Positions 15,106-23,993 are shown, counted from the stretch's first letter. The stretch: DNA of 36,675 nucleotides from an uncultured Clostridia bacterium (GCA_944391575.1 CALXUC010000014.1:1-36675), one strand, 5' to 3'. Translations and numbers: made by a program. The notes: a model not told the origin generated them from the letters alone.

Positions 15106-17712
15106 AATTTCCTTACCATAATAAGCATCTATCAAAATTTGTTTTATTTCGCTAACTAATGGTAATCTAGGATTTGCTGTTGTACATTGGTCTTCAAATG
15201 CTCTTTCTGAAAGCATATCTATTTTTGCCATAAATTCGCTTTCTGATATACCATATTCCTTTATTGAAGATGGCAATTCAACCTCTTTTCTTAATTCTAT
15301 TACCTTTTCAATTAAAGAACGTACTCCTTCTTCATCGCCATATGCTTTCCAACCCATTCTCCTAGAAATTTCAGCATATTTATGGTCTGCTATATAATAT
15401 TCATATTTAGGGAATGATACAAATTTTGTTGGCTTTTCTGCATTATATTTTATTACATATGGTAATATGATAGCATTTGCTCTACCATGTGGAATTCCAA
15501 ATTCTCCACCTAATTTATGAGCGATAGAGTGATTTACTCCTAAAAATGCGTTTGTGAACGCCATACCTGCTATTGTACTTGCATTATGCATTTTTTCTCT
15601 AGCAATTCTATTTGAACCGTCTCTATATGCTTGTGGCAAATATTTAAATACTAATTCTACTGCTTTTTCAGCTAAGCCATCTGTATAATCTGATGCCATA
15701 TTTGATACATATGCTTCTAATGCGTGTGTTAATACATCTAAACCTGTATCTGCTGTACTTTTTTTAGGTAAGCTCATTACTAAATTAGGATCAACTATTG
15801 CCACATTTGGTGTTAATTCATAATCTGCTAATGGATATTTCATATTTTTCTTTTTATCTGATATAACTGCAAAAGATGTTACTTCAGAACCTGTTCCTGA
15901 TGTTGTTGGTATTGCTACTAATTTTGATTTTTTACCAATTTTTGGAAACTTATATGTTCTTTTTCTAATATCCATAAATCTTAATTTCATACCTTCTATA
16001 TCTGCATCAGGTTGCTCATAAAATAGCCACATTCCTTTTGCTGCATCTATTGCACTACCTCCACCTAAAGCAATAATTACATCAGGTTTAAAATTATTTA
16101 TCATTTCTACACCTTTTTTTATTGTATCAAAAGATGGATCTGTCTCTACTTCTGAAAATATTTGTGAATGAACGTATTGCTCTCTTTTTCTTAAATAATA
16201 TAATATTTTATCTACATATCCCAATTTTTCCATTGCCTCATCTGTTACTATGAAAGCTCTTGATATATCTGGCATTTTTTCTAAATATGAGATTGAACCT
16301 GCTTCAAAATATATTTTTTCTGGAATTTTAAACCATTGCATATTAACCTTCCTTTTCGCTACTCTTTTTAAATTTATTAAATTAGCTGATGAAACATTTG
16401 CTGTTGTTGAATTTCCACCGAAAGTACCACAACCAAGTGTTAATGATGGCATATTTGTATTATATATATCTCCTATAGCACCATGCGTTGATGGAGAATT
16501 TACAATAATTCTGCCTACTTTTACTTTCTCTGAAAATTGTAATATTGTGTTTTCATCTTCAGAATGTATAACTGCTGAATGGCCAAGTCCACCATATTCT
16601 ATTAATTTTTCACATTTATCTAATGCATCTTCTTTACTTTCTGCTATATAATATCCTAAAACTGGACTTAATTTTTCTTTAGAAAAAGGATATTCTGGTC
16701 CAATTCCAGTTTCTGGAACTACTAAAACCTTTGTTTTTGGATCTATCTCTATTCCCGCATCTTTTGCTATATTATATGGGCTTTTTCCAACTATATATGA
16801 GTTTAAAGCACAACCTTTTTCTTCTACAAACATACTATTTAAAAGTTTTTGTTTTTCTTCTTCATTTAAGAAATAACAATTAGCTTCTTTCATTAATTTT
16901 TCAAATTCGTCTTTTATTTCTTTATCTATTACAACTGCTTGCTCGGATGCACATATCATTCCATTATCAAAAGATTTAGATAATACTAAATCATTTACAG
17001 AAGTTTTTAATTTTGCGGTTTTATCTATATAACAAGGAACATTTCCCGGTCCCACGCCCAAAGCAGGCTTCCCACAAGAATATGCAGCTTTTACCATACC
17101 TGTACCACCTGTAGCTAATATTAAATTTACTCCCGGATGATTCATTAAGTAATTAGTTGCATATAGAGAAGGTTCTTCTATCCATAAAATACAATCTTCT
17201 GGCGCACCTTTTTTTACAGCAGCCTCTCTCATATACTCTGCAGCTTTTTTACTACATTGTTGTGCAGAAGGGTGGAATCCAAATATTATTACATTTCTTG
17301 TTTTAGCTGAAATTATTGATTTAAACATTACAGTTGAAGTTGGATTAGTTACAGGAGTTACACCTGCTATTATTCCTACTGGCTCTGCAATTTCTTCATA
17401 GCCTTCTTCTTCATTCTCTGAAACAACTCCTACAGTTTTATCATATTTTATGCTATGATAAATATACTCTGTAGCAAACATATTCTTAGTAACTTTATCT
17501 TCAAGAATTCCTCTTTTAGTTTCTTCAACAGCTAATTTTGCTAATTCAAAATGATGCTCTAATCCTGCCATAGACATGTTTTTAATAATTTCATTTACTT
17601 GCTCTTGGTCTAATTTTAAGTACTCCTCAGAAGCTTTTTTTGCCCTTTCTACTAAATTATCAATACTTGCTCGTACTCTTTCTTTCTCTTCTTCGCTTAA
17701 TTCCGTTGCCAT
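15100..17712 (-). CDS. adhE: Bifunctional acetaldehyde-CoA/alcohol dehydrogenase AdhE
   Basis: 870 residues, the normal length. The N-terminal half is a CoA-acylating aldehyde dehydrogenase with catalytic Cys in [11 protein letters not shown] (C254) and the NAD-binding segment [11 protein letters not shown]. The C-terminal half (from about 455) is an iron-dependent alcohol dehydrogenase with [22 protein letters not shown] and the metal-binding region [10 protein letters not shown] with [21 protein letters not shown]. It turns acetyl-CoA into ethanol in the cytosol with two NADH, and it forms spirosomes in known members. The ATG has TAGGAGGA 7 nt upstream. It is a single-gene unit with its own promoter. 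Confidence 0.97.
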   Translation of the reverse strand: MATELSEEEKERVRASIDNLVERAKKASEEYLKLDQEQVNEIIKNMSMAGLEHHFELAKLAVEETKRGILEDKVTKNMFATEYIYHSIKYDKTVGVVSENEEEGYEEIAEPVGIIAGVTPVTNPTSTVMFKSIISAKTRNVIIFGFHPSAQQCSKKAAEYMREAAVKKGAPEDCILWIEEPSLYATNYLMNHPGVNLILATGGTGMVKAAYSCGKPALGVGPGNVPCYIDKTAKLKTSVNDLVLSKSFDNGMICASEQAVVIDKEIKDEFEKLMKEANCYFLNEEEKQKLLNSMFVEEKGCALNSYIVGKSPYNIAKDAGIEIDPKTKVLVVPETGIGPEYPFSKEKLSPVLGYYIAESKEDALDKCEKLIEYGGLGHSAVIHSEDENTILQFSEKVKVGRIIVNSPSTHGAIGDIYNTNMPSLTLGCGTFGGNSTTANVSSANLINLKRVAKRKVNMQWFKIPEKIYFEAGSISYLEKMPDISRAFIVTDEAMEKLGYVDKILYYLRKREQYVHSQIFSEVETDPSFDTIKKGVEMINNFKPDVIIALGGGSAIDAAKGMWLFYEQPDADIEGMKLRFMDIRKRTYKFPKIGKKSKLVAIPTTSGTGSEVTSFAVISDKKKNMKYPLADYELTPNVAIVDPNLVMSLPKKSTADTGLDVLTHALEAYVSNMASDYTDGLAEKAVELVFKYLPQAYRDGSNRIAREKMHNASTIAGMAFTNAFLGVNHSIAHKLGGEFGIPHGRANAIILPYVIKYNAEKPTKFVSFPKYEYYIADHKYAEISRRMGWKAYGDEEGVRSLIEKVIELRKEVELPSSIKEYGISESEFMAKIDMLSERAFEDQCTTANPRLPLVSEIKQILIDAYYGKEIL

Positions 17713-17769
17713 AAAATTCCTCCTAATTATTTTTTTATTGTTGTTATTTTTTCCTATTTTTTTGTTTTT

Positions 17770-17803
17770 ATGTAATTATATTACATTTTACTTTTAAAAT
17801 CAA
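17770..17803 (-). promoter_or_regulatory. adhE promoter with palindrome over the -10 box
   Basis: TTGATT (17798-17803) and TATAAT (17775-17780), 17 bp apart on the minus strand. ATGTAAT-ATA-ATTACAT (17770-17786) is a perfect palindrome covering the -10 box and may be an operator. The Rex consensus (TTGTTAAnnnnTTAACAA) is not present. Confidence 0.65.
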
Positions 17804-17843
17804 GAATTTTTTTATTATATTTTTATGGATAATTTAATTTTCG

Positions 17844-17997
17844 TTACTATTCACAGCTTTTATTATAAAACATATTAAGGTACTTATATATTAATATTTT
17901 GCAATCAAAGACCCGGATTGTTATGCACCAGCTATGTTTTTGATAAAAAATATTAATATATAAGTACTGCTAATATTTATTTAGCTGTGAATAATAA
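17844..17997 (+). repeat. Structured inverted-repeat element, copy B
   Basis: Outer arms TTACTATTCACAGCT / AGCTGTGAATAATAA (14 of 15 pairs), a 20-bp middle stem GTACTTATATATTAATATTT with its perfect complement, an inner pair ATCAAA/TTTGAT, and the conserved loop GACCCGGATTG and AGCTATGTTTT. Middle and outer stems differ wholly in sequence from copies A, C and D, yet pair. It begins directly after the stop codon of the ATPase gene. Confidence 0.75.
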
Positions 17998-19191
17998 CTA
18001 ATTTTCCAATAACCATTTTATTATATTTTTATGAATAATACCATCGCGTGAAAAATCCGCTTTATCCAAAGAAAGAATGTATTTAGGATAATTATCATCT
18101 ATTTCCTTAAAAGCACCAAATTCTCTTTCTATAACTTTATCATCTGTTAATAAATAAGTTACTTGAATATATATTTTTTCATTTGTTTTTGTTGCTATAA
18201 AATCTATTTCTTTATCTTTTATTTTACCTATATATACATCATATCCTCTTTCTAGCAATTCATTATATACAACATTTTCTATTGCAAAACTTTTATTTAT
18301 TTCAAAATTATTGTTTTTAATTTGTGCTATTCCTAAATCTGTCATATAATATTTATTTAATGTTTTTAAAATTGCTTTCCTATGAATATCATATCTATAT
18401 ATTTTTTTTATTATTAACGCTTTACACAATGCTCCTAAATATGAATATATTGTTTCTGTGGAAACTGATTTTCCTTCGTTTTTCAAAAAATTTATAACAT
18501 TTTCTGCTGAAAACTGACGTCCTGTTGTATCTACAATATATTGCAATAGCAAGTCAAATAGAAGTGTATCTTTTAATTCTAATCTTTCTACTACATCTCT
18601 TAATATTATTGAATCGAATACACTATGAAGATAATCTTTTATATTAGTTTCATCAACGAACTGAGTTCTGTTAGGTAATCCGCCCCACTTAACAAAATCC
18701 CAAAAAGTATCTTCACTTTCTCCATTTTTATTTGTTAGCGCTATAAATTCTTTATAACTCAATGGATATATATTAAATAATACATATCTTCCTGACAAAA
18801 CTGTTGACAACTCGTTTGATAATAATTTACTATTTGAACCTGTAATAAAAATGCTAATGTTATTTAAAGATGCTCTTAATGAATTTACTACTTCTTCAAA
18901 TTTAATTACTTTTTGAATTTCATCTAAGAAAATATAATATTTTTTATTATCTCTTATTCTTTCTTTTATATATTTATTTAATTTTTTATAATCGCGTAGT
19001 TCTTCATATTCTATATACTCAAAATTAATATATACAATATGTTCATCATCTATATCTTTCGCTTTTATTTCATCAATTATTTGTTTTAATATAACAGATT
19101 TTCCACATCTCCTTATACCTACTAATATTTTTATAGGGTCACTATCGTAAAATCCTCTTATTCTTGATAAATACATTTCTCTTTTTAACAT
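17998..19191 (-). CDS. AAA_14/DUF4143 ATPase
   Basis: 397 residues. N-terminal P-loop ATPase with Walker A GIRRCGKS (25-32) and Walker B YYIFLDEIQ, then the sensor-like IFITGSNSKLL and SGRYVLFNIYPLSYKEF; C-terminal DUF4143 domain with FAIENVVYNELLERGYDVY and KEIDFIATK, a PD-(D/E)XK-like fold. These stand-alone ATPases are common in gut bacteria and their role is unclear. The start is the ATG of MLKREM with GGTGAGG 3-5 nt upstream. An earlier in-frame ATG would put the promoter inside the gene, so it is rejected. The gene lies downstream of a DUF6290 antitoxin-like gene and a shared repeat block. Confidence 0.85.
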   Translation of the reverse strand: MLKREMYLSRIRGFYDSDPIKILVGIRRCGKSVILKQIIDEIKAKDIDDEHIVYINFEYIEYEELRDYKKLNKYIKERIRDNKKYYIFLDEIQKVIKFEEVVNSLRASLNNISIFITGSNSKLLSNELSTVLSGRYVLFNIYPLSYKEFIALTNKNGESEDTFWDFVKWGGLPNRTQFVDETNIKDYLHSVFDSIILRDVVERLELKDTLLFDLLLQYIVDTTGRQFSAENVINFLKNEGKSVSTETIYSYLGALCKALIIKKIYRYDIHRKAILKTLNKYYMTDLGIAQIKNNNFEINKSFAIENVVYNELLERGYDVYIGKIKDKEIDFIATKTNEKIYIQVTYLLTDDKVIEREFGAFKEIDDNYPKYILSLDKADFSRDGIIHKNIIKWLLEN

Positions 19192-19207
19192 TTTCCTCAC
19201 CAATATT

Positions 19208-19236
19208 ATTGTACCACTTGCTATTGATTTTGTCAA
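19208..19236 (-). promoter_or_regulatory. Promoter of the first DUF4143 ATPase gene
   Basis: TTGACA (19231-19236) and TACAAT (19208-19213), 17 bp apart on the minus strand. It places the transcript start about 10 nt before the chosen start codon, just including the ribosome binding site. Confidence 0.7.
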
Positions 19237-19387
19237 GTTATTTTGCATTTACGAAATATCTTTTAATTTTATCAAATATATTTCTTGTTTTAGAAATATA
19301 TTTATAACTTCTAAAAACTTCTATCATCTAGTTTTAAAGTTAAATTTCTATGCTTTTAAACATTGCCATTAATTGTCTACTTTTTTA

Positions 19388-19475
19388 TGATATTTGTCAA
19401 CTTTATTCCGTGATATTTTTCAATTTCATTCCGTAATTTTATTAATTTTATAATAAAAATTTTAACTTGACATAG
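19388..19475. repeat. CGGAAT-repeat segment, copy 1 (homologous to 25983-26059)
   Basis: On the minus strand it holds ACGGAAT twice and a degenerate third unit (TATCATAAAA where copy 2 has TATCACGGAAT), with TTGACAAATATCA. It is the same order as in front of the second DUF4143 gene. Together with the adjoining hairpin it forms a homologous block of about 115 bp. Confidence 0.6.
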
Positions 19476-19511
19476 AAAAATATATGTCATCTTTCTCTGA
19501 CATATATTTTT
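19476..19511 (-). terminator. Hairpin terminator overlapping the DUF6290 gene end
   Basis: 14-bp stem AAAAATATATGTCA/TGACATATATTTTT, 8-nt loop, with a T run on the minus strand; the stop codon lies in the stem. A near-identical hairpin stands at 26060-26097. Confidence 0.75.
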
Positions 19512-19708
19512 ACATCTTCTAAAGTATATGTTTTAGGATTTTTCTTATAATCTTCCATTGCTTTTTTATAAGTTTCTAAATCGTATTCATCTTCTATTTT
19601 TTCCAAGACTGCATTTCTTATTAAATCAGATAATGAAATATTATTCATTTCTGCATATGCTTTTATTAATTCTGTATCTCTTTCACTTAATCTAACTGAA
19701 ATAGTCAT
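19487..19708 (-). CDS. DUF6290/RelB-like antitoxin, no partner toxin visible
   Basis: 73 residues starting MTISVRLSERDTELIKAY, a ribbon-helix-helix type opening, then MNNISLSDLIRNAVLEKIEDEYDLETYKKAM and a toxin-binding-like tail ending KIYVRER. In the family such proteins repress their own promoter and neutralise a RelE-type toxin encoded just downstream. Here the downstream 290 bp contain no RelE frame, only a hairpin and repeats. The ATG is chosen with GGGAG 9 nt upstream; a TTG 9 bp earlier is less likely. The gene has its own promoter with a palindrome. Confidence 0.75.
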   Translation of the reverse strand: MTISVRLSERDTELIKAYAEMNNISLSDLIRNAVLEKIEDEYDLETYKKAMEDYKKNPKTYTLEDVKIYVRER

Positions 19709-19732
19709 CCTTATCAACTCCCTTCTTTATTT

Positions 19733-19762
19733 ATTGTACTACAATGTATTACATTTTATCAA
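19733..19762 (-). promoter_or_regulatory. Promoter and operator of the DUF6290 gene
   Basis: TTGATA (19757-19762) and TACAAT (19733-19738), 18 bp apart on the minus strand. The perfect palindrome ATTGTA-C-TACAAT (19733-19745) covers the -10 box, as expected for antitoxin autorepression. Confidence 0.6.
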
Positions 19763-19786
19763 TACTTTTTATTAAATTATTTTTAT

Positions 19787-19939
19787 ATGTTAAATTTCAA
19801 TAAGATAACATATAACTTTTACAAAAACTTGATATATAGCTATTGCAAGTCAAGATCCCGATTGTGTCGCACTAGCTATGTTTTGACTGAAAATAGCTAC
19901 ATATCAAGATTTTATAAAGTATTATCTGAATTGTAACAT
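19787..19939 (+). repeat. Structured inverted-repeat element, copy C
   Basis: The middle stem CTTGATATATAGCTATT pairs with AATAGCTACATATCAAG (one change), the inner pair is AGTCAA/TTGACT, and the loop is GATCCCGATTG with CTAGCTATGTTTT. The outer arms CAATAAGATAA / TTATCTGAATTG pair imperfectly. No reading frame. The remaining stretch up to 20087 is almost pure A+T with nothing recognisable. Confidence 0.72.
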
Positions 19940-20087
19940 ATTTATTTATTTTTTAATAACTAAAAAATATATTCATTAAATAATTTCAATTAATATATTT
20001 TTAATTTATTATTTCTAAAATATTTTTTATTATTTAATATTTTAATTATAATTAATTAAAAATTTTATATAATTAATTTATTATTAT

Positions 20088-20345
20088 TTAAATAATATTT
20101 TTTCTACTTGCTACATTAGCATCTATTAAACAAGGTAATAAAGCAGGTTCTAATATATATTTACCTACTTTATATTCCTTATTATTTAAAATTCTATATA
20201 TTTGATTTACATATATACATTTATATGTTTTAAAGTTACTTACTTTTCTCTTATTTTTTGTGTTTTTACATACTGTATCAAATGCTTTCATTATATTTTC
20301 AAATTTCTTGATATTTTGGTAAACTATATTTACTATTACATTAAT
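20088..20345 (-). pseudogene. Relic of a (DGR-type) reverse transcriptase, N-terminal part with internal deletion
   Basis: The frame is open from 20423, but it enters through the last codons of the prepilin gene and the DGR hairpin. From about 20345 it reads FENIMKAFDTVCKNTKNKRK, then YKCIYVNQIYRILNNKEYKVGKY, which looks like the N-terminal helix and first strand region of bacterial retroelement RTs. It then jumps to ALLPCLIDANVASRKN, which resembles the later LIDxNVAxRKxKGT segment. About 30-40 residues that should lie between are missing, and the frame stops directly after RKNII, so the catalytic YxDD region is absent. No proper start codon is seen. The assignment rests on remembered family sequences, so it is moderate. 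Confidence 0.55.
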
Positions 20346-20357
20346 TTTTAAAATCCG

Positions 20358-20391
20358 GTCGCTCAGATCACCTGGAGGCGCTCTATGCGAC
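20358..20391. promoter_or_regulatory. Conserved hairpin 13 bp after the first variable region gene
   Basis: On the minus strand: GTCGC, then AGAGCGCC, loop TCCA, then GGTGATCT and GCGAC; 12 of 13 pairs are possible allowing one GU. The same hairpin follows the second target gene (34811-34844). DGR variable regions are typically followed by such a hairpin or cruciform with a 4-nt loop that is needed for efficient mutagenic homing. Confidence 0.75.
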
Positions 20392-20404
20392 TTTACACGT
20401 TTTA

Positions 20405-23182
20405 CTATTTCGTCAATGTCCATGGACTTCCCTCGCTTCCATTTCCGCTACCTTCTATTATTTTGACTCCAGACTCTAGAATTACAACTGGGGCTAGGGC
20501 GCTACTGCTGCTATTCCCATACTCGTTGCCGTCGGACCACACGCTGAAAAAGTTGCCGTAGCTGAGGAAGCCAGAGCTACCCGCAGCGCACACGCGGAAG
20601 TACGTAACGCCCGAACGAGCATACGTGTCGCGAGACGCCACCCAACTATTTCCCGCCAGTTTTTTACCGTCTGCTGTATTGCTAAATGATTGTACTGCAT
20701 CCAAGTCACTTTCGTGATGAGTTTGGACTATATATCTATAATTTGCATTTGAACTGATATTACTGTAATCGCTATAGTAATATATATAACCCTCTGATAT
20801 TGTTGCATAGCTACTTGGATTACTTGGGTCACTTCCTAAATGTCTTGTACTATATCCATATGTTCCTTCTCCATATGGTATTGATTCGTCATTTAATATT
20901 TTTATTGCATTTGCATATCTCGTTTTATCAGTTGAAGCTGTTCCTGTTCCTAATTGATAGTTTGGTCCGTTATAACATACTATTTCCATATGTCCATTAT
21001 TATCAAAATCTAATATTCTCCATTGATCATATGTTTTTCCATCTACATTTACACTGTAATTTACAAAGTCGCCTATTTTTATTGGTATAACTGTTGTTAC
21101 CGTTATTTCACTACTTTCTTTATATAATCCTACTTTATCATATACTCTTACTTTATATTTATAACTTTGTCCTCCTGTTTTTCCGGTTACGTTATACGTT
21201 GCTGTTCCTGATGTTGTTGTTATTGTCTTTTCTAGTTTTCCATTTAAATAAAACTCATATTTTGCTATTCCACTTTGTCCATCTGCTCCTTTTGCTGTTA
21301 ATGTAAATGTTGTCTCTTTTACATTACTACTTGCTATTGTTGCTGTTGTTGGAGCTGTTGTATCTATTCTATTTACTGTTACTGCTCTATTTCCTGTATT
21401 TCCTGCTTGGTCTTTTACCCATACGTAATACGTTCCATTTGCTGTTATATTATTTATTGTTGTATTTAAACTTGTTGTTGCTGCTACTGTTGTATAACTT
21501 GGCTCTGTTGTACTACTTTGATTTATTCCGTATCCTACTATTCCTATATTTTTCGCTGCGCAGCCTGTTGTCCCTGTGTCTGTCGCTTTTATCGTTACAC
21601 TATTTGTTTTTCCCCAACTTGTACTTGCTGTTGCACTTGAAATTACCGGTGCTACTCTATCTATATTTTCTACTGTTGCCGTTGATGTGTTTGTATATTG
21701 TCCATTTTCGTCAAATAATCTTGCGTACACATATCCATTTGTTGTCATTTCTACTGGTCCTGTGTAATTTAGCCACTCTCCCGTTTGACTTCCTTTTTGA
21801 TATTTTAATGTTAAACTACTATCTCCACTATTATTTGTAAATGTTACTTGTACATTTTCTGTTGTTGGAGTTTTTGGATTATAGTCTGATGTTATCGCTG
21901 TACTTGAGTCAATTACTGTATTTAATGTTACACTTTCATCTTTATTTGTTGCCTCTGTTGGATTTCCTGCTTTATCTACTGCTCTCATACTTACTTTATA
22001 TGTTGTTCCTTGCGTTAAGTTATTAAATGTGTAACTTGTTCCCGCTTGTAATGTTGTCCAGCTTCTTATTACAGTTCCTTCACTGTTCTTTAATTGGAAT
22101 TGGTATCCTGCTATTCCATAATTAGCTGTTGCACATCCTTCTGTTGCTGTATCTATTGTACTTCCACTTATTGTTATACTATTTGTTGTTTTTGTTGTGC
22201 TTAAATTAAACGCATTTGGGGCTACTTTATCTATATTTTGTACTGTTATACTTGTTGTTTTATAACCTTGATTTCCGTCATAATATCTCGCATATATAAT
22301 TCCATTTACTCCTACTGATATTGTCGTTTCTGCATTTGTTGCTACTTGCCAATTATTTTCACCTATACTATATTGGAATCTATCTGCATTTGTTAACGCT
22401 TGTCCACCTACTTTTATGTTTTCATCATATACTATTCTTACATTTACATCTTCTTTAGTAGGTGCTGTGTTTTGTGCTTCTAGTATTATACTTCCTGCAC
22501 TCATTATATTGTTTACTTCTATATTTATACTTGCTTTTCTTCCATTTGTTCCTTCTACAGTTACTTTATACGTTCCATTTTCTGTTACTGTGTATTCTTT
22601 TGTTATCGTTTTTTCACCGTTACAGTTTTCTACATTCCCTTGGAATTCAATTTTTGCTATTCCTTTATTTTCTTCTTTTGCTGTTACTATTATTTTTACT
22701 TCTTCTGCATATGTTCCTAATGGTGGCTCTAATACATATGTTATTGTAGGTTTGGCTACATCGGCTATATCGTCTACTATGCTTCCTTCTGCATTTATAT
22801 TTCCGTCCTCATCTATCCATATATCTACTACTACATTTGTCTTCTTATCTATTATTGTAGCTGACTGTTCTTCTTCGTCCACAGATATTATATAGTCTTC
22901 TTCATTTATGCTACTTATTTCTTTTATTTTTTCTATCAGACTATTTATATCTATTTTCTTTCCTGTTTCTGCATTTTCTATTGTTAAATCTAATTCCGCC
23001 ATATCAACAACTTCTAATATGCTAGATTTCACATGTTCTCTTTCTGCTTGTGTTGTCCTGTTAAATAGTCCGTCTCCATTTATAATGGCTGATATTGCTA
23101 CTCCGGCTAAAATTAGCATTACTACTACTGTTATTACTAATGCAACTAGAGTTATGCCTTTATTTTGACTTTTATATTTCAT
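20405..23182 (-). CDS. Prepilin-like adhesin with Ig/Fn3-type domains and a C-terminal DGR variable domain
   Basis: 925 residues. NKGITLVALVITVVVML is a class III-type prepilin signal/helix, followed by a short helical region (to about 110), a chain of Ig-like and Fn3-like domains (about 140-690; e.g. YQFQLKN, FNNLTQGTTYKVSMRAVDKAG) and a DUF6273-like C-terminal domain (about 695-925; FVNYSVNVDGKTYDQWRILD). The last part (about 846-898) is the hypervariable segment in a C-type-lectin-like scaffold, flanked by KKLAG upstream and ALAPVVILESGVKI downstream. It is expected to be exported and displayed, binding variable ligands. Start: AAAGGAG upstream of the ATG. It follows a FxLYD-domain gene across structured repeat D. 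Confidence 0.85.
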   Translation of the reverse strand: MKYKSQNKGITLVALVITVVVMLILAGVAISAIINGDGLFNRTTQAEREHVKSSILEVVDMAELDLTIENAETGKKIDINSLIEKIKEISSINEEDYIISVDEEEQSATIIDKKTNVVVDIWIDEDGNINAEGSIVDDIADVAKPTITYVLEPPLGTYAEEVKIIVTAKEENKGIAKIEFQGNVENCNGEKTITKEYTVTENGTYKVTVEGTNGRKASINIEVNNIMSAGSIILEAQNTAPTKEDVNVRIVYDENIKVGGQALTNADRFQYSIGENNWQVATNAETTISVGVNGIIYARYYDGNQGYKTTSITVQNIDKVAPNAFNLSTTKTTNSITISGSTIDTATEGCATANYGIAGYQFQLKNSEGTVIRSWTTLQAGTSYTFNNLTQGTTYKVSMRAVDKAGNPTEATNKDESVTLNTVIDSSTAITSDYNPKTPTTENVQVTFTNNSGDSSLTLKYQKGSQTGEWLNYTGPVEMTTNGYVYARLFDENGQYTNTSTATVENIDRVAPVISSATASTSWGKTNSVTIKATDTGTTGCAAKNIGIVGYGINQSSTTEPSYTTVAATTSLNTTINNITANGTYYVWVKDQAGNTGNRAVTVNRIDTTAPTTATIASSNVKETTFTLTAKGADGQSGIAKYEFYLNGKLEKTITTTSGTATYNVTGKTGGQSYKYKVRVYDKVGLYKESSEITVTTVIPIKIGDFVNYSVNVDGKTYDQWRILDFDNNGHMEIVCYNGPNYQLGTGTASTDKTRYANAIKILNDESIPYGEGTYGYSTRHLGSDPSNPSSYATISEGYIYYYSDYSNISSNANYRYIVQTHHESDLDAVQSFSNTADGKKLAGNSWVASRDTYARSGVTYFRVCAAGSSGFLSYGNFFSVWSDGNEYGNSSSSALAPVVILESGVKIIEGSGNGSEGSPWTLTK
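20490..20646 (-). other. DGR variable region VR1
   Basis: About 155 bp coding for the C-terminal variable segment, far richer in GC than the gene. Compared codon by codon with VR2 there are no indels and, by hand count, 41 differences, 36 at codon positions 1 or 2. Many differing codons end in C or T, as AAY codons in a template would give. The GCGCCCTAGCCCC stretch at its end matches the GC-only start of an initiation-of-mutagenic-homing site. The flanks are nearly identical in both genes. Confidence 0.82.
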
Positions 23183-23260
23183 GCCTTTTTAGAACTCCTT
23201 TCTTTTAAATTTTTATTTTTCCTATTAATTTTTAAATATACAATTTTGCAGAGTAAAACT

Positions 23261-23365
23261 ATTCATTAAAATCTTGATATATAGCTATTTGCAAAGCAAG
23301 ACTCAGATTGTGTGCCTTGAACTTGCTTTTGATTAAAAATAGCTATATATCAAGATTTATTAAAT
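23261..23365 (+). repeat. Structured inverted-repeat element, copy D
   Basis: The middle stem AATCTTGATATATAGCTATT pairs with AATAGCTATATATCAAGATT. The loop is the most divergent (GACTCAGATTGTG), and the inner pair has changed to AAGCAAG/CTTGCTT, keeping pairing possible. It ends directly at the stop codon of the FxLYD gene and lies upstream of the prepilin gene. Confidence 0.72.
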
Positions 23366-23845
23366 TTACATCTTTACTATCTCAAAATCATATGCATTTG
23401 CAAAGTCTGATGTTGCTGATGCATTTAATTGTACTGTTTCTCCTGCATTTACTCTGTCTATATATCCTCCTATTCTTGTTATTTCATTTCCTTCTTTATC
23501 TAGTACTATTATTTCTACTGGAAAATCTCCTAATGTTTCATTTGTTGGATTTGTTACATCTGCTACTACTTGTGATACATTATTATTTTCTACTAATCTT
23601 ATATTACTTATTTCTAATCCGTCTATTGTCTTTGTTTTCTTTAATTCTTCACTTGTGTTTACTTTACTTCCATCTTCTTGTACTTCTACAAATTCCTCTA
23701 CTTTATTTTCTTCTGTTACTCCTACTGCTGGTGTTTGAGGTGTTTCCTCATCTTCTTTTCCTTTGTTTACATTTACTGCTACTATTATTACTATTAGTAA
23801 CACTATTATTATTCCTAATACTATCATTAATTCTTTTGCTTTCAT
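23366..23845 (-). CDS. Membrane-anchored FxLYD-like domain protein
   Basis: 159 residues: one N-terminal membrane helix (MIVLGIIIVLLIVIIVAVNV, about 7-26), an acidic linker (28-70) and an extracellular beta-rich domain (about 72-159) with GLEISNIRLVENNNVSQVVA, GDFPVEIIVLDKEGNEI and VNAGETVQLNA, the pattern of FxLYD domains. The role is unknown; it probably faces the wall zone. It is the first gene after a 22-bp-motif promoter and lies upstream of the large prepilin gene, so the two may act together. The start ATG has AAGGAAGG about 9 nt upstream. Confidence 0.78.
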   Translation of the reverse strand: MKAKELMIVLGIIIVLLIVIIVAVNVNKGKEDEETPQTPAVGVTEENKVEEFVEVQEDGSKVNTSEELKKTKTIDGLEISNIRLVENNNVSQVVADVTNPTNETLGDFPVEIIVLDKEGNEITRIGGYIDRVNAGETVQLNASATSDFANAYDFEIVKM

Positions 23846-23954
23846 CTTATTTACCTTCCTTATATTTGTATATTTAGGTTTTTATTTTTAGGTTTCACCT
23901 ATAAACCTATATTTTAATATTTTAATTTTTATATTTTTTATTTCTTTATTATTT

Positions 23955-23993
23955 TTAAGGTCCTGCCCTATATCTCTTTAAAAATATATACAT
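23955..23993 (-). CDS. Possible 12-residue leader peptide
   Basis: Reads MYIFLKRYRAGP and stops. AAAGGAGTG stands 7 nt before the ATG, a stronger site than that of the next gene, and it lies about 40 bp after a TATAAT box. A small hairpin (AGGTTTATAGGTGAAACCT) follows before the FxLYD gene. It could be a regulatory leader or chance. Confidence 0.35.
   Translation of the reverse strand: MYIFLKRYRAGP

Noticed and set aside
19192-19248. Extended N-terminus of the first DUF4143 ATPase
   Set aside because: The extension contains a TTGACA-17-TACAAT promoter and no ribosome binding site; the ATG at 19191 has one.
20040-20490. Template repeat (TR) of the DGR next to VR1
   Set aside because: No second copy of the VR-like sequence on either strand was seen here or elsewhere in the window; only the hairpin and the RT relic are present.
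20494-20709. 71-residue minus-strand frame inside VR1
   Set aside because: It overlaps the DGR variable region in another frame; its Ala-rich content reflects the GC-rich VR, and it lacks a ribosome binding site.
21307-22749. Several plus-strand Leu-rich frames opposite the large prepilin gene, resembling membrane proteins
   Set aside because: They are antisense shadows of Thr/Asn/Lys-rich codons; no ribosome binding sites, and the minus-strand gene is clear.
11000-23365. The four inverted-repeat elements as CRISPR repeats or integron attC sites
   Set aside because: They are single, widely spaced, of differing stem sequence, with no spacers, no cas genes, no integron integrase and no conserved GTT crossover point.
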